A model generated the notes under the pieces. That model saw only the letters and a program-made list of their open reading frames with translations. It was not told where the DNA came from and did not search any database. Made by a program: the position numbers and the translations under genes. DNA of 64,000 nucleotides from Thermoleophilaceae bacterium (GTDB lineage Bacteria > Actinomycetota > Thermoleophilia > Solirubrobacterales > Thermoleophilaceae): contig JAUJOQ010000001.1 of assembly GCA_030447725.1 (NCBI GenBank), positions 904,823 through 968,822 of the forward strand. Direction: 5' to 3'. Positions 27,759 through 35,805 of this stretch are shown piece after piece (the first letter of the stretch is position 1; every line of letters begins with the position of its first letter).

Positions 27759-29563
27759 GTACCTGAGCCGGGCTGCGAGCCGATCTTCAGCTCGCCGGCC
27801 AGAAGGTCCACCCGCTCGCGCAGGCCACGCAGCCCGAACCCGGCGCTCTCATCGTCCGGGTCGAACCCGCCTCCGTCATCGGTAACGCGTATCCGCAGAG
27901 CCCCGTCGCGTTTCGCGAGCTCGACGAACACGCGGCTGGCCCCCGCATGCCGGGCGGCGTTGCTCAGAGACTCCTGGGCGATCCGGTAAGCCGCGGTCTC
28001 CACGTCGGGCGCCAGACGCTGCGGCGCGCCCTCGGTGTCATGCAGCTCGAGCCGGGTGTCGACATCGATCCCGTACACGACCTGCGTGCGCTCGGCCAGA
28101 TCCTGCACCGAGGCCTCCAATCCCAACTCGTCCAGCGCGACGGGCCGCAGGTCGGCGATCAGGCCCCGAAGCTTGTCCATCTCGCTCTCGATCTGCTCTT
28201 GCGCCCGCCGGATCTGCGCGACCATCTCGTCCGCCGTGCCCGTCCGCACACGGGAGGCGAGTTGCACGTGAAGTGCCGCGAGGCCCTGCAACGTCTCGTC
28301 GTGTAGCTCCCGAGCCCAGCGTGCCCGCTCGGCCTCGGCTGCCTTCAGCCGCTCCCGTGCCTCGCGCGCGCGGGCGTGGCGCAGCGCCGCCTGCATCGCA
28401 ACCTGTTCGCTCACGTCGGTGAACACGACGACAGCTCCGGCAACATCCGGCTCGCGCACGGGGGCACTGGTGTAATGCACGGCGAAGCTCCGTCCGTCAC
28501 GGCGCCAGAACACTTCGTCGGTCGCGTGTTGAACGGCGCGCTCAGGAGACGGTCCGTGGATCGGACAGTCATGGCGGGAGAAGTGCGAGCCGTCGGCGTG
28601 GGTATGGTGCAGCAGCTCGTGGGCGGGCTTGCCGATCAGCGCCTCGAGAGGCCAGTCCAGCATCTCCGCCGCGGCGGGGTTCGCGAAGGTGATCCGGCCG
28701 TCTTCGTCCACGTGATAGATCCCCTCTCCCGCGAACTCGAGGATGCGGTCGCGCTCTCGCGCAAGGCGGTCCAGCTCCTCGTGGGCGTGGGTGAGGGCGA
28801 GGCGCCGCTCGGTGATGTCCTGCATCACTCCGAGGATCTTGATCGGTCGCCCCTCCTCGTCGCGGATCGAGGAGACGCCGACCTCGACCCACACCACCTC
28901 CCCGTCCTTTCGGAGGTAGCGTTTGTCGAGCTTGAACCCCGGCATTTCGCCCGCGAAGGTCCCGCGGACCAGCCGCAGGCCCACGTCCCGGTCGTCCGGG
29001 TGGCTGATGTCGTTGAAGGTGAGTCTGCCCAGCTCCTCCGCGCTGTACCCGGTGAGCTTGCAGAACGCGGCGTTCACCTCGGCGAGCACGAGATCGTCCC
29101 CTACGAGCGCCATGGCCACCGGCCCATCCTCGAACATCCGCTTGAACCGCTCCCCGGCTTCACGCAGGGCGGCAGCCCGTCCACGGCGTTCGGTGACGTT
29201 TCGAATCGCCACCGTGAGCGCCGGACCGCCGTCAACGTCGACCACCCTGACCGAGATCTCTACTGGAACCTCCTCGCCGTCGGGGCGACGCACGCTGAGC
29301 TTGGCCTCCGGGTCGAGCACGCCGCCGGACAGGAACTCATCGACCGGCAGGCCTGCCAGATCCGAGCAGCGCCGGCCGAGCAGCGGCCCGGCGGCTCTCG
29401 AGGCCGCCAAGACCCGCAGGTCGCAGTCGACCACCACGGTGGGATCCGGCACCAGATCGAGCAGGCTGTCCAGGTCGGCGAAAGTGATATAGGAGTTACT
29501 CCGGACGGGGCACGACAGTGTAGGAGGCCCATCGCCGCGCTTGGGTGGTATGACGCGTTGCAA
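27728..29563 (-). CDS. PAS-domain sensor histidine kinase (HisKA_3 type)
   Basis: 611 aa, cytoplasmic with no membrane segments. Three PAS domains are visible: about 25-125 (LLDLVPDPTVVVD), 138-258 (FKRMFEDGPVAMALV to MQDITERR) and 272-395 (RILEFAGEGIYHVDEDG to VFTDVSEQ). The dimerisation helix carries the HisKA_3 box ARELHDETLQGLAAL with the phosphorylated His, followed by an ATPase domain (QESLSNAARHAG, DDGGGFDP, GLRGLRERVDLLAG). PAS domains suggest redox, light or small-ligand sensing. TTG start preceded by GGGAGG at only 3 nt. Pairs with the response regulator at 27072. Confidence 0.92.
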   Translation of the reverse strand: MQRVIPPKRGDGPPTLSCPVRSNSYITFADLDSLLDLVPDPTVVVDCDLRVLAASRAAGPLLGRRCSDLAGLPVDEFLSGGVLDPEAKLSVRRPDGEEVPVEISVRVVDVDGGPALTVAIRNVTERRGRAAALREAGERFKRMFEDGPVAMALVGDDLVLAEVNAAFCKLTGYSAEELGRLTFNDISHPDDRDVGLRLVRGTFAGEMPGFKLDKRYLRKDGEVVWVEVGVSSIRDEEGRPIKILGVMQDITERRLALTHAHEELDRLARERDRILEFAGEGIYHVDEDGRITFANPAAAEMLDWPLEALIGKPAHELLHHTHADGSHFSRHDCPIHGPSPERAVQHATDEVFWRRDGRSFAVHYTSAPVREPDVAGAVVVFTDVSEQVAMQAALRHARAREARERLKAAEAERARWARELHDETLQGLAALHVQLASRVRTGTADEMVAQIRRAQEQIESEMDKLRGLIADLRPVALDELGLEASVQDLAERTQVVYGIDVDTRLELHDTEGAPQRLAPDVETAAYRIAQESLSNAARHAGASRVFVELAKRDGALRIRVTDDGGGFDPDDESAGFGLRGLRERVDLLAGELKIGSQPGSGTQVTALLPVG

Positions 29564-29586
29564 GGTCCTCCCTGAGGGAGGAGGTC

Positions 29587-29946
29587 ATGATCCAAGAGGG
29601 AAACTGGCTTGGGATGGCCGCCTCCCCAGCAACACGAACGCGCCGGCGCGCCTCCCACGCCCGCAGAAAGAGCAACATCCGCTGGGACAGGCTCGGACGG
29701 CTGGCCCTGCTCGGCACGCTCGGCGTGATCCTGCTGCTCTACATCTCCCCGGCCAGGCACTGGATCGAGCAGTCGGCCACGGCGAGCGCCCAGAGCCAGG
29801 AGCTGCATGCGCTGAAGGCGGAGAACGCCCGTCTGAAGCAGCGGGCCAAGGAGCTGCGCGACCCCGCCGCCCTCGAACGCGAGGCCCGCGCGCTGGGGAT
29901 GGTGCGTCAGGACGAGCGGGCCTACGTGATCGAGAACCCGAAGTAG
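29587..29946 (+). CDS. ftsB: FtsB/DivIC-type septum formation initiator
   Basis: 119 aa. A basic cytoplasmic N-terminus (TRTRRRASHARRKS) is followed by one membrane span (about 38-55, LALLGTLGVILLLYI) and a coiled coil (SQELHALKAENARLKQRAKEL). It ends with the family's EREARALGMVRQDERAYVIENP. FtsB/DivIC links FtsL and FtsQ in the divisome outside the membrane. ATG with GGGAGGAGG just upstream. The usual eno-ftsB linkage is broken by 4.4 kb of accessory genes. A palindromic repeat array follows the stop. Confidence 0.9.
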   Translation: MIQEGNWLGMAASPATRTRRRASHARRKSNIRWDRLGRLALLGTLGVILLLYISPARHWIEQSATASAQSQELHALKAENARLKQRAKELRDPAALEREARALGMVRQDERAYVIENPK

Positions 29947-29949
29947 GAG

Positions 29950-30100
29950 AAGGGTGCGGAGATTCTTCGGTGCGGTGCTCGCCGGAACGGCGTTCCGGCT
30001 GCGCTCCTCCCGAGGCGATCGGCCTGCTACTCCGGCTACGTTCCGGCTGCGCTCCTCCCTAGGCGATCGGCCTGCGCTCCTCCCCTAACGTTCCGTCTGG
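29950..30100. repeat. Dispersed palindromic element, copy C, with decaying half copies
   Basis: Core GCCGGAACGGCGTTCCGGC (29981-29999) is a perfect 9-bp palindrome around G. The right half (TTCCGGCTGCGCTCCTCCC) recurs around 30041-30059, and shorter pieces with GCGATCGGCCTGC spacers follow to 30100. This intergenic copy lies between ftsB and the next promoter. Confidence 0.8.
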
Positions 30101-30115
30101 TGCTCCCGCGGGGTG

Positions 30116-30121
30116 TAGTTT
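30116..30121 (+). promoter_or_regulatory. -10 box TAGTTT of leaderless small gene
   Basis: TAGTTT lies 8 nt before the GTG at 30130. It decides that start over an in-frame TTG at 30100, which lies upstream of the box. Confidence 0.5.
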
Positions 30122-30129
30122 TTTCCCGA

Positions 30130-30450
30130 GTGCCGGCACTCGAGAACGCGATGTCGCAGTGGCAGGACGGCGAGCGCCGCCTGCGCGACGCCGAGCCCGC
30201 CGACCGGGCCCACCTCGACGGCGCGGTCGACTTCGTGCTCGAGGAGCTGCGCCGGCGGTTGGGCTCGAAGTTCGAGGTCGGCGAACTGGTGGACCTCTAT
30301 TACCAGGGCACCGACTGGGCCGAGGATCTGGCTCAGCGCCGCTTCACAGGAGCGGACACCTCCGCCGTGGTGGACGCGGCATTCTGGCGCTACGCCCGCG
30401 GTGCCGCGGACTTCGCCGGTGGCCGCACCCGCTTCGCGGACGAGCGCTGA
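30130..30450 (+). CDS. Conserved small protein of unknown function
   Basis: 106 aa, no signal or membrane segment. It is acidic and helical with many Arg/Glu pairs (DGERRLRDAEPADRAHLDGAVDF, VLEELRRRLG) and a Tyr/Trp-containing centre (LVDLYYQGTDWAEDLA). I do not recognise the family. The leaderless GTG at 30130 is preferred over an ATG at 30151. It is convergent with the next gene, 4 bp away. Confidence 0.65.
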   Translation: MPALENAMSQWQDGERRLRDAEPADRAHLDGAVDFVLEELRRRLGSKFEVGELVDLYYQGTDWAEDLAQRRFTGADTSAVVDAAFWRYARGAADFAGGRTRFADER

Positions 30451-30454
30451 GCGG

Positions 30455-31066
30455 TCAGTCGCCGTCGCCGGCGTCTTCGCCGGCGCGTGTGATCACGATG
30501 CGGTCTGGCTCTACGCTCACGGTGATCGTGCGGTGCCCTGCCCAATGCTCGGCGTAGACGGCATCATCTTGGACCGCGGGGTCGAGCCAGAGGCCGTAGC
30601 CCTCCTGGCCGTGATCGAACGTCCCCTCGAGCGCCGTGCGGGTGCGGGCCCTTCCCCGACCGCCACGGCGTCCCCGCCGGCGCCGGCGGGGCCTGTCGTC
30701 GCCATCTTCGGACGAAGGCTCGCCGTCGGACTCGCCCACGGCCTCCTCGGTCTCCTCCTCCTCGTCGGGCTCCTCGTCCTGCTCGGCCTCGAGCGCCGCC
30801 GCCACGAGCGCCTCGTCGGCGGCGCGCAGATCGAGTTCCTCCTCCTCGGCGCGGGGGCCGAAGAGGTCGCTCTCGCCCGCCGCGGCCTCGCCCACAGCGA
30901 GATCGTGCTCGCCCTTGAAGGCGGTGATGTCCTTCACCGACACGTCGAGCTGATGTGCGATCCAGGCGTCGGTGCGGCCCTGCCGCACCCACGTCCGGAT
31001 CTGGTTGAGCTGTGGCTTGAGCGAGCGACGTGCCAAGGAGGCGGTGAGACTACCAATCGGGCCCAT
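30455..31066 (-). CDS. Conserved hypothetical protein with N-terminal HTH-like region and acidic/arginine-rich middle
   Basis: About 203 aa from the ATG at 31066 (alternative 31105). The first 55 residues (LARRSLKPQLNQIRTWVRQGRTDAWIAHQLDVSVKDITAFKGEH) look like a small helix-turn-helix: the DAWIAHQLDVSVKDI part fits a recognition helix. Then come a strongly acidic stretch, an Arg/Gly-rich stretch, and a compact C-terminal domain (GYGLWLDPAVQDDAVYAEHW to RIVI). A nucleic-acid-binding role is plausible but not shown. It is divergent from csrA. Confidence 0.6.
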   Translation of the reverse strand: MGPIGSLTASLARRSLKPQLNQIRTWVRQGRTDAWIAHQLDVSVKDITAFKGEHDLAVGEAAAGESDLFGPRAEEEELDLRAADEALVAAALEAEQDEEPDEEEETEEAVGESDGEPSSEDGDDRPRRRRRGRRGGRGRARTRTALEGTFDHGQEGYGLWLDPAVQDDAVYAEHWAGHRTITVSVEPDRIVITRAGEDAGDGD

Positions 31067-31234
31067 CGAATCCGCTGCTGGCGCAGCGGTTGGCGCTCCC
31101 GCCATCCAGTGGGAGTAGTCAGGCGCGGTCTTGACCGACCGAGCGCGACGGTGACGGAGACTGGTAGCACCTAGACTCTGAACCTGTCGGCGCCATGCAA
31201 GGCCCGGCAACTGATCCTGGTGGGAGGCGCCCCT

Positions 31235-31456
31235 GTGCTGGTCCTGACGCGCAAAGGCAAGCAGAGCATCATGATCGGAGACGACATCGAGATCTCCGTG
31301 CTCGACATCTTCGGCGAGAAGGTCCGGCTCGGGATCAAGGCGCCCCGCTCCGTGCCCGTCTTCCGCAAGGAGATATGGCTGGACATACAAAAGGATCGCG
31401 AGGGAGAGGCGGCCGAGGTCCGCGAGGCGCTGGATCGGCTGAAGTCGCCGGAATGA
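31235..31456 (+). CDS. csrA: Carbon storage regulator CsrA
   Basis: 73 aa. CsrA is a dimeric RNA-binding protein that blocks ribosome binding at GGA-bearing leaders. The whole conserved core is visible: [20 protein letters not shown], then [18 protein letters not shown]. The GTG at 31235 gives the canonical MLVLTRK start and has GGGAGG 7 nt upstream, so the GTG at 31220 is rejected. A TAGACT -10 box at 31172-31177 implies a leader of about 55 nt, in which GGGAGG could allow self-control (inference). No fliW or flagellar gene is present in the window, although FliW is the usual CsrA antagonist outside the proteobacteria. Confidence 0.92.
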   Translation: MLVLTRKGKQSIMIGDDIEISVLDIFGEKVRLGIKAPRSVPVFRKEIWLDIQKDREGEAAEVREALDRLKSPE

Positions 31457-31474
31457 TTGCCGGGGCAGGCCCTT

Positions 31475-31714
31475 CTAGCCGGCCAGCATGGCGAGGGCCT
31501 GGAACATCACCAGGGTGACGATGACCGTGGTGGCCAGGATGGCCAGGCAGAGCCCGATGAACCTGATCGTGCCCGCCTTCTGCACCCGCTCGAACCGGCG
31601 GGCGCGCGAGCGGTGCACCGCCTGGTGGCGTAGCTTTTCCCGCCGCTGCACGGACTCGGCGGCCTCCTCGCGGAAGGCCGCCTCGAACTGCGCGAGTGAC
31701 TGGCGCATCTTCAC
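31475..31714 (-). CDS. Small single-span membrane protein
   Basis: 79 aa. A basic, helical N-terminal half (QRREKLRHQAVHRSRARRFERV) is followed by one hydrophobic segment (about 50-75, FIGLCLAILATTVIVTLVMF). It starts at a GTG that follows a reverse-strand -10 box by 9 nt; an ATG two codons in is the alternative. No family is recognised. It is convergent with csrA. Confidence 0.65.
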   Translation of the reverse strand: MKMRQSLAQFEAAFREEAAESVQRREKLRHQAVHRSRARRFERVQKAGTIRFIGLCLAILATTVIVTLVMFQALAMLAG

Positions 31715-31723
31715 CGCCGGAAG

Positions 31724-31729
31724 AGGCTA
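31724..31729 (-). promoter_or_regulatory. -10 box TAGCCT of leaderless small membrane protein
   Basis: Reverse-strand TAGCCT lies 9 nt before the GTG at 31714. Confidence 0.45.
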
Positions 31730-31838
31730 CCAGCGCTCGTAATGTGGAAACCCGGCGACCCGGGCCCGGGCAACCCTTGAGGCCGCTCGCTGGCGCGGAG
31801 GCAACCGCCTACGCCTCCTGCACCGCCGTGCGTGCGGA

Positions 31839-31844
31839 TAAGGT
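31839..31844 (+). promoter_or_regulatory. -10 box TAAGGT of leaderless YbdK-type gene
   Basis: TAAGGT lies 6 nt before the GTG at 31851, with no ribosome-binding site. Confidence 0.5.
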
Positions 31845-31850
31845 GGCTCC

Positions 31851-32978
31851 GTGGAGCACCGGTTCACGGGCCCGAGCTACACCCTCGGTATCGAGGAGGA
31901 GCTGATGATCGTGGACGTCGAGACCCTCGACCTCGTCAACTCGATCGAGGGCCTGCTACAGGATCTCGGCAACGTGGAGACCGAGGGCGAGGTCAAGCCC
32001 GAGCTGATGGAGTCGGTGTGCGAGATCGCCACGGCCCCATGTGAGAACACCGAGCAGGCCGGCCGCCAGCTCAAGGGCCTGCGGCGCGAGGTGCAGGCAG
32101 CCGCTTCGGCGAGGGGACTGGCGATCGGCGGGGCCGGCACCCACCCGTTTGCGATGTGGGAGGACCAGCGGATCGTCTCCCGGCCCCGTTACCGCGACCT
32201 GATCGCCGGGCTGCAGTTCGTGGCCCGCCAGGAGCTGATCTTCGGCATCCACGTCCACGTGGGCATAGACGACCCCGACAAGGCGATACATGTGACCAAC
32301 GGAATGCGCGTGCACCTCCCGGTGCTGCTGGCGCTGTCGGCCAACTCACCCTTCTGGCGCGCGCACGAAACCGGGCTGCACTCGGCCCGCACGCCGATCT
32401 TTCGGGCCTTTCCCAGGGTCGGGATCCCGCCGCGCTACGACGACTTCGAGGACTGGAGCCGCCGGATCGAGTTCATGGAGAAGAGCAAGGTGATCTCTGA
32501 CTACACCTACCTCTGGTACGACGTGCGGCCTCACCCGCGGTTCGGCACGGTCGAGATCAGGGTGATGGACTCTCAGACGCGTGTGGAGCACACACTCGGT
32601 CTGGCCGCGCTGGTGCAGGCGATGGTCAAGGAGCTGGCTGAGCACTTCGACTCGGGCGAGAAGCTTTCGCACTACCCCTACGAGATGCTTGACGAGAACA
32701 AGTGGCTCGCGGCGCGGCACGGCCTGGACGGCGAGTTGGTGGACCTGCCCAGCCGCGACCGCGTGCGCACAAAGGAGCTGGCGCACCGGCTGATGGGCCG
32801 CCTGCGGGGCCATGCGCAAGACCTCGGCTCCGCCGACGCCCTCGACGGGGTCGACGACCTGCTCGAGTTTGGCAACGGCGGCGCGCGACAGCTGGTGGTC
32901 TTCGAGGCCAACCACGACATGCGCGAGGTGGTTGGCGAGATCGTCGAGGCCAGCGCCCCAGCGGCCCCGGCGTCCTAG
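31851..32978 (+). CDS. Carboxylate-amine ligase, YbdK/GCS2 family
   Basis: 375 aa, the usual length. It belongs to the glutamate-cysteine ligase type 2 fold: TLGIEEELMIVD at the start, then AIGGAGTHPFAMWEDQ, QELIFGIHVHVGIDD, NSPFWRAHETGLHSARTP, RFGTVEIRVMDSQT and ENKWLAARHGLDG. Such enzymes ligate glutamate or a related acid to an amine with ATP. Actinobacteria use mycothiol rather than glutathione, so the true substrate is uncertain. The N-terminal GTG is 6 nt after a -10 box. Confidence 0.9.
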   Translation: MEHRFTGPSYTLGIEEELMIVDVETLDLVNSIEGLLQDLGNVETEGEVKPELMESVCEIATAPCENTEQAGRQLKGLRREVQAAASARGLAIGGAGTHPFAMWEDQRIVSRPRYRDLIAGLQFVARQELIFGIHVHVGIDDPDKAIHVTNGMRVHLPVLLALSANSPFWRAHETGLHSARTPIFRAFPRVGIPPRYDDFEDWSRRIEFMEKSKVISDYTYLWYDVRPHPRFGTVEIRVMDSQTRVEHTLGLAALVQAMVKELAEHFDSGEKLSHYPYEMLDENKWLAARHGLDGELVDLPSRDRVRTKELAHRLMGRLRGHAQDLGSADALDGVDDLLEFGNGGARQLVVFEANHDMREVVGEIVEASAPAAPAS

Positions 32979-33004
32979 TAGGCCACCCAGCTGCGACCGT
33001 CAAT

Positions 33005-33010
33005 TACTCT
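33005..33010 (+). promoter_or_regulatory. -10 box TACTCT of leaderless rhomboid-like gene
   Basis: TACTCT lies 8 nt before the GTG at 33019. Confidence 0.5.
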
Positions 33011-33018
33011 CAACGGCA

Positions 33019-33801
33019 GTGAGCCAGCCCGACCTCTTCGTCGTGTGCAAGAACTGCGGGTCAGAGGTCAGCCCGTACGTCACCGAGTGCCCCTACTGCG
33101 GCGAGCGCGTACGCAAGCGCGCCCCCAAGCTGGAGCGACCCGGGGAGGACGCCGAGCCGCGCCCCAGGGAGCGCCGCCGGCCGCGACTCGGTCGTCTGCG
33201 CCCCGACGAGATCGAGGGGATCGCCCCCGACTCCCGGCCCACCGCCACGGTCGCCCTCATCGCCCTCTCGCTGGTCGCGACCCTCGTGCTGTCCACCCAG
33301 GAGGTCGGGCTCAACGATGTGGGGGGAATCGCCGTGGGGCTCGACGAAGAGCCCTGGCGCTACGTGACCGCTCCCTTCGTGCACGACAACCTCGGATACC
33401 AGTTCGTGGCCCTGCTGGCCGTTGGCGTGTTCGGATCGCTGCTGGAGCGCCGCTTCGGAGCCCCGGCGCTCGTGCTGGTGTTCCTGGCCGCCGGCGCCGC
33501 CGGCGCTGCGGCCGCGGTGGCCGCCGACCTCGGCGCCCTGTTCGAGAGCGGATCGCTGGACCTGGTGCTCGGGGCCAACGGATCGGCGCTCGGTCTGCTC
33601 ACCGCCTGGTATGTCGATGACCGCCGCGCCGCGCGTAGGGGCGAAGACCGCGAGAACGACCTGATCGGCGTGTACGTGTTCGCGGTAGTGCTGCTGGCGA
33701 TGCCGATCGCCGTAGCCGAGGCAAGCCTGGTGGCCGGGCTGGTGGGTGCTCTGACGGGTGCGCTGCTCGGCCGGCTGCTTCCCGTGCTCGCCCGGCGGTG
33801 A
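33019..33801 (+). CDS. Rhomboid-fold membrane protein with N-terminal zinc ribbon, catalytic residues lost
   Basis: 260 aa. A zinc ribbon (CKNCGSEVSPYVTECPYC) opens the protein and a basic linker follows. The membrane part has rhomboid order: WRYVTAPFVHDNLGYQFVALLAVGVFG, LLERRFGAP, then LVLGANGSALGLLTAWYVD. In active rhomboids this loop is GASG with the catalytic Ser; here it is GANG. The last helix, which should carry the catalytic His, reads VAGLVGALTGALLG with no His. This looks like an inactive rhomboid, possibly a binding or trafficking protein. It is coupled to the next gene (GTGA). Confidence 0.8.
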   Translation: MSQPDLFVVCKNCGSEVSPYVTECPYCGERVRKRAPKLERPGEDAEPRPRERRRPRLGRLRPDEIEGIAPDSRPTATVALIALSLVATLVLSTQEVGLNDVGGIAVGLDEEPWRYVTAPFVHDNLGYQFVALLAVGVFGSLLERRFGAPALVLVFLAAGAAGAAAAVAADLGALFESGSLDLVLGANGSALGLLTAWYVDDRRAARRGEDRENDLIGVYVFAVVLLAMPIAVAEASLVAGLVGALTGALLGRLLPVLARR

Positions 33802-34148
33802 CGGGGCGCTCCGTGGCCGAACGGCGCGTGTTCACCGACGAGGAGCTGGACCGCGCCCTCGACGCCCTCACCGCTCCCGACCGCTTCCGCAAGGCCGAGG
33901 AGCGGGTGGCCAGGGTCGCGCCGCAGCTGCAGAAGATCCTGAACGAGGCGCTGCACGCGGGCGGGTGGTTCGGCGAGGCCCACGAGTCCCAGGTGCGCCG
34001 CGTCACAGACGCCGCGGATGAGGCCGAGGGGCTGGTCGCGCTGCGGACCCTGCTGGCGGAGGAGACCCGAATGGGGATGCTCGTGGGGGTGGCGGTCGGC
34101 TGGGAGCTGGCCCGTGAGCTCGAGCTGGAAGGCCCGGACGACGGTTAG
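33798..34148 (+). CDS. Conserved hypothetical helical protein
   Basis: 116 aa, soluble and rich in Glu/Arg/Ala helices (ALTAPDRFRKAEERVARVAPQLQKI, then GGWFGEAHESQVRRVTDA). A repeated Ala/Leu pattern suggests a helical bundle. The GTG overlaps the rhomboid-like gene's stop, so it is translated with it. No family is recognised. Confidence 0.65.
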   Translation: MTGRSVAERRVFTDEELDRALDALTAPDRFRKAEERVARVAPQLQKILNEALHAGGWFGEAHESQVRRVTDAADEAEGLVALRTLLAEETRMGMLVGVAVGWELARELELEGPDDG

Positions 34149-34199
34149 CCTACTGTCGCTGGTCCGCGCCCGGTCAACCACCGAAAGAGAGCATCTCCC

Positions 34200-34880
34200 A
34201 TGCCCGATGTCGAGTTCCAGGCCAACGGCGGCACCGCTCCCGGATACCTCGCTGCGCCCGACTCCGGCAGCGGTCCCGGCACCATCGTGCTCCAGGAGTG
34301 GTGGGGCCTCGAAGACCACATCACAGACATCTGCGACCGTTTCGCCGCCGAGGGCTTCTTCGCACTGGCTCCGGACCTCTTTCGCGGTGAGACCACCGAC
34401 CAGCCTGACGAGGCCGAGCAGAAGATGATGGCCATGTCGATGGACCAGGCCGAGGCGGACATGCGTGGCGCGGTCGACTTCCTCGCCGCACAGGACGGCT
34501 ATGAGGGGGAGGGCGTGGGCTCGGTGGGATTCTGCCTGGGCGGCGGCCTGTCGGTGTGGGCCGCCACGCTGAACCCGAAGGTCCGCGCCGCGGTCAGCTT
34601 CTACTACGTGATGCCACACGGCAAGCCCGACTTCTCGGAGATCGGCGGCCCCGTGCAGGGCCACTTCGGCACCGCCGACGACTTCGTCCCGGTCGACGAC
34701 GCCAAGGCGCTCGAGACCGAGATCGCCGAGGCGTCGGGTCAGCCGGTGGAATTTCACTTCTACGAGGGCGCGGGTCACGCGTTCTTCAACGACACGGATC
34801 GGCTCGGCACCTACGACGCAGAGGCGGCCCAGCAGGCGTGGTCGCGCACGGTCAGCTTCCTGCGCTCGAACCTGGGCTGA
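34200..34880 (+). CDS. Dienelactone hydrolase family protein
   Basis: 226 aa alpha/beta hydrolase. The Cys nucleophile is in GFCLGGGLS, the His in EGAGHAFFND, and the Asp in GTADDFVPV. The family hydrolyses dienelactone to maleylacetate in chloroaromatic breakdown, though most homologues act on other lactones or esters. An upstream TAGCCT at 34147 with a 47-nt leader and GAAAGAGAG provides expression signals. A lipoprotein gene starts 4 nt after the stop. Confidence 0.9.
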   Translation: MPDVEFQANGGTAPGYLAAPDSGSGPGTIVLQEWWGLEDHITDICDRFAAEGFFALAPDLFRGETTDQPDEAEQKMMAMSMDQAEADMRGAVDFLAAQDGYEGEGVGSVGFCLGGGLSVWAATLNPKVRAAVSFYYVMPHGKPDFSEIGGPVQGHFGTADDFVPVDDAKALETEIAEASGQPVEFHFYEGAGHAFFNDTDRLGTYDAEAAQQAWSRTVSFLRSNLG

Positions 34881-34883
34881 GCG

Positions 34884-35435
34884 ATGAACCGACGCGGGGC
34901 GACGCTGGCCGCTCTGGGGCTCGCTCTCACGCTCGGCGCGTGCGGCGACGACGAGGGCCGCGTGAGCCAGGAGCCCGCAGGGACCGAGACATCGCAGGGC
35001 ACCTCGACCGCCCCCACGCCCTCGGAGACCGCACCCGCCGAGACCGAGACGGCGCCTACCGTGACCGAGACCAGGCCCGGCGGCGCCGGGGCCGGCTCGT
35101 CAGACGGCCGCAGTGGCGGTGTGTCCGCTCCCGAGGACCGGCCGGGCGGGGCGGGGGACGAGATCCCGGCGAGCACCCTGGCGCTGTTCACCGGCCGCGC
35201 GGGCCGGATCTCGCCTCGGATCGTCAGGGTGCCGCCCTTCATCGCCGTCCGCGTGGAGCTGCGCTCGGGCGACGGTGCGACGTATGAGCTCAGTGGCGCA
35301 GGCAAGAGACTGCGCGCCGCCGGCGGGTCGGCCAAGCCCGTGGTTCTCGATGGGCTGCGGCCCGGCAAGCGCCTGTCGCTGACCGGAACCGGCGGCGGGG
35401 TGGTCATCGAGGCCTCGGCCGAGCCAGGTCCTTAG
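34884..35435 (+). CDS. Putative lipoprotein with Thr/Glu/Pro-rich linker
   Basis: 183 aa. A short signal ends LTLGACGD, a lipobox, so the Cys at about 20 is lipidated. A disordered linker of about 75 residues (TETSQGTSTAPTPSETAPAETE and similar) spans the wall. A beta-rich C-terminal domain of about 90 residues follows (VRVPPFIAVRVELRSGDGATYEL), cupredoxin- or Ig-like in pattern but without visible metal ligands. The function is unknown. Confidence 0.75.
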   Translation: MNRRGATLAALGLALTLGACGDDEGRVSQEPAGTETSQGTSTAPTPSETAPAETETAPTVTETRPGGAGAGSSDGRSGGVSAPEDRPGGAGDEIPASTLALFTGRAGRISPRIVRVPPFIAVRVELRSGDGATYELSGAGKRLRAAGGSAKPVVLDGLRPGKRLSLTGTGGGVVIEASAEPGP

Positions 35436-35438
35436 CGC

Positions 35439-35768
35439 TCAGTAGACCCGGCCGCCAACCGGCACGTCGGCGTCGGGGCGCAGCAGAATCACGCGTCCCG
35501 CCTCGTCTGGAACCCCCAGGATGAGCACCTCCGAGAGCACGGGGCCGATCTGCCTCGGCGCGAAGTTGACCACCGCCACCACCAGCCGTCCCTCAAGCTC
35601 TTCGCGCGAGTAGTGGGCGATCTGGGCCGACGAGCGCTTGTCGCCGATCTCGGGCCCGAAGTCCAAGCGCAGCTTCCAGGCGGGCTTGCGCGCCTCGGGA
35701 AAGTCCTCGACCTGGTCGATACGCCCGACGCGCATGTCGATCAGGCCGAAGTCCTCGATCGTGGCCAC
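35439..35768 (-). CDS. csaA: CsaA-type tRNA-binding protein
   Basis: 109 aa, a free-standing EMAP/tRNA-binding OB fold as in CsaA and the C-terminal domain of long MetG proteins. Landmarks are FGLIDMRVGRIDQVEDFPEAR, YKLRLDFG-type strand (WKLRLDFGPEIGDKRSSAQI), VVAVVNFAPRQIGPVLSEVLILG. CsaA binds tRNA or has chaperone-like activity. MetG in this genome lacks this domain. GTG start. It is convergent with the lipoprotein gene, 3 bp apart. Confidence 0.9.
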   Translation of the reverse strand: MATIEDFGLIDMRVGRIDQVEDFPEARKPAWKLRLDFGPEIGDKRSSAQIAHYSREELEGRLVVAVVNFAPRQIGPVLSEVLILGVPDEAGRVILLRPDADVPVGGRVY

Positions 35769-35805
35769 TCCGCGAGCGAACCTGTCGGCCGGCGGGCCGG
35801 CTCGG

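Noticed and set aside
25143..29563. Full natural-product gene cluster around the type III polyketide synthase
   Set aside because: Only a sulfotransferase is adjacent; no oxidases, methyltransferases or transporters of a cluster are seen.
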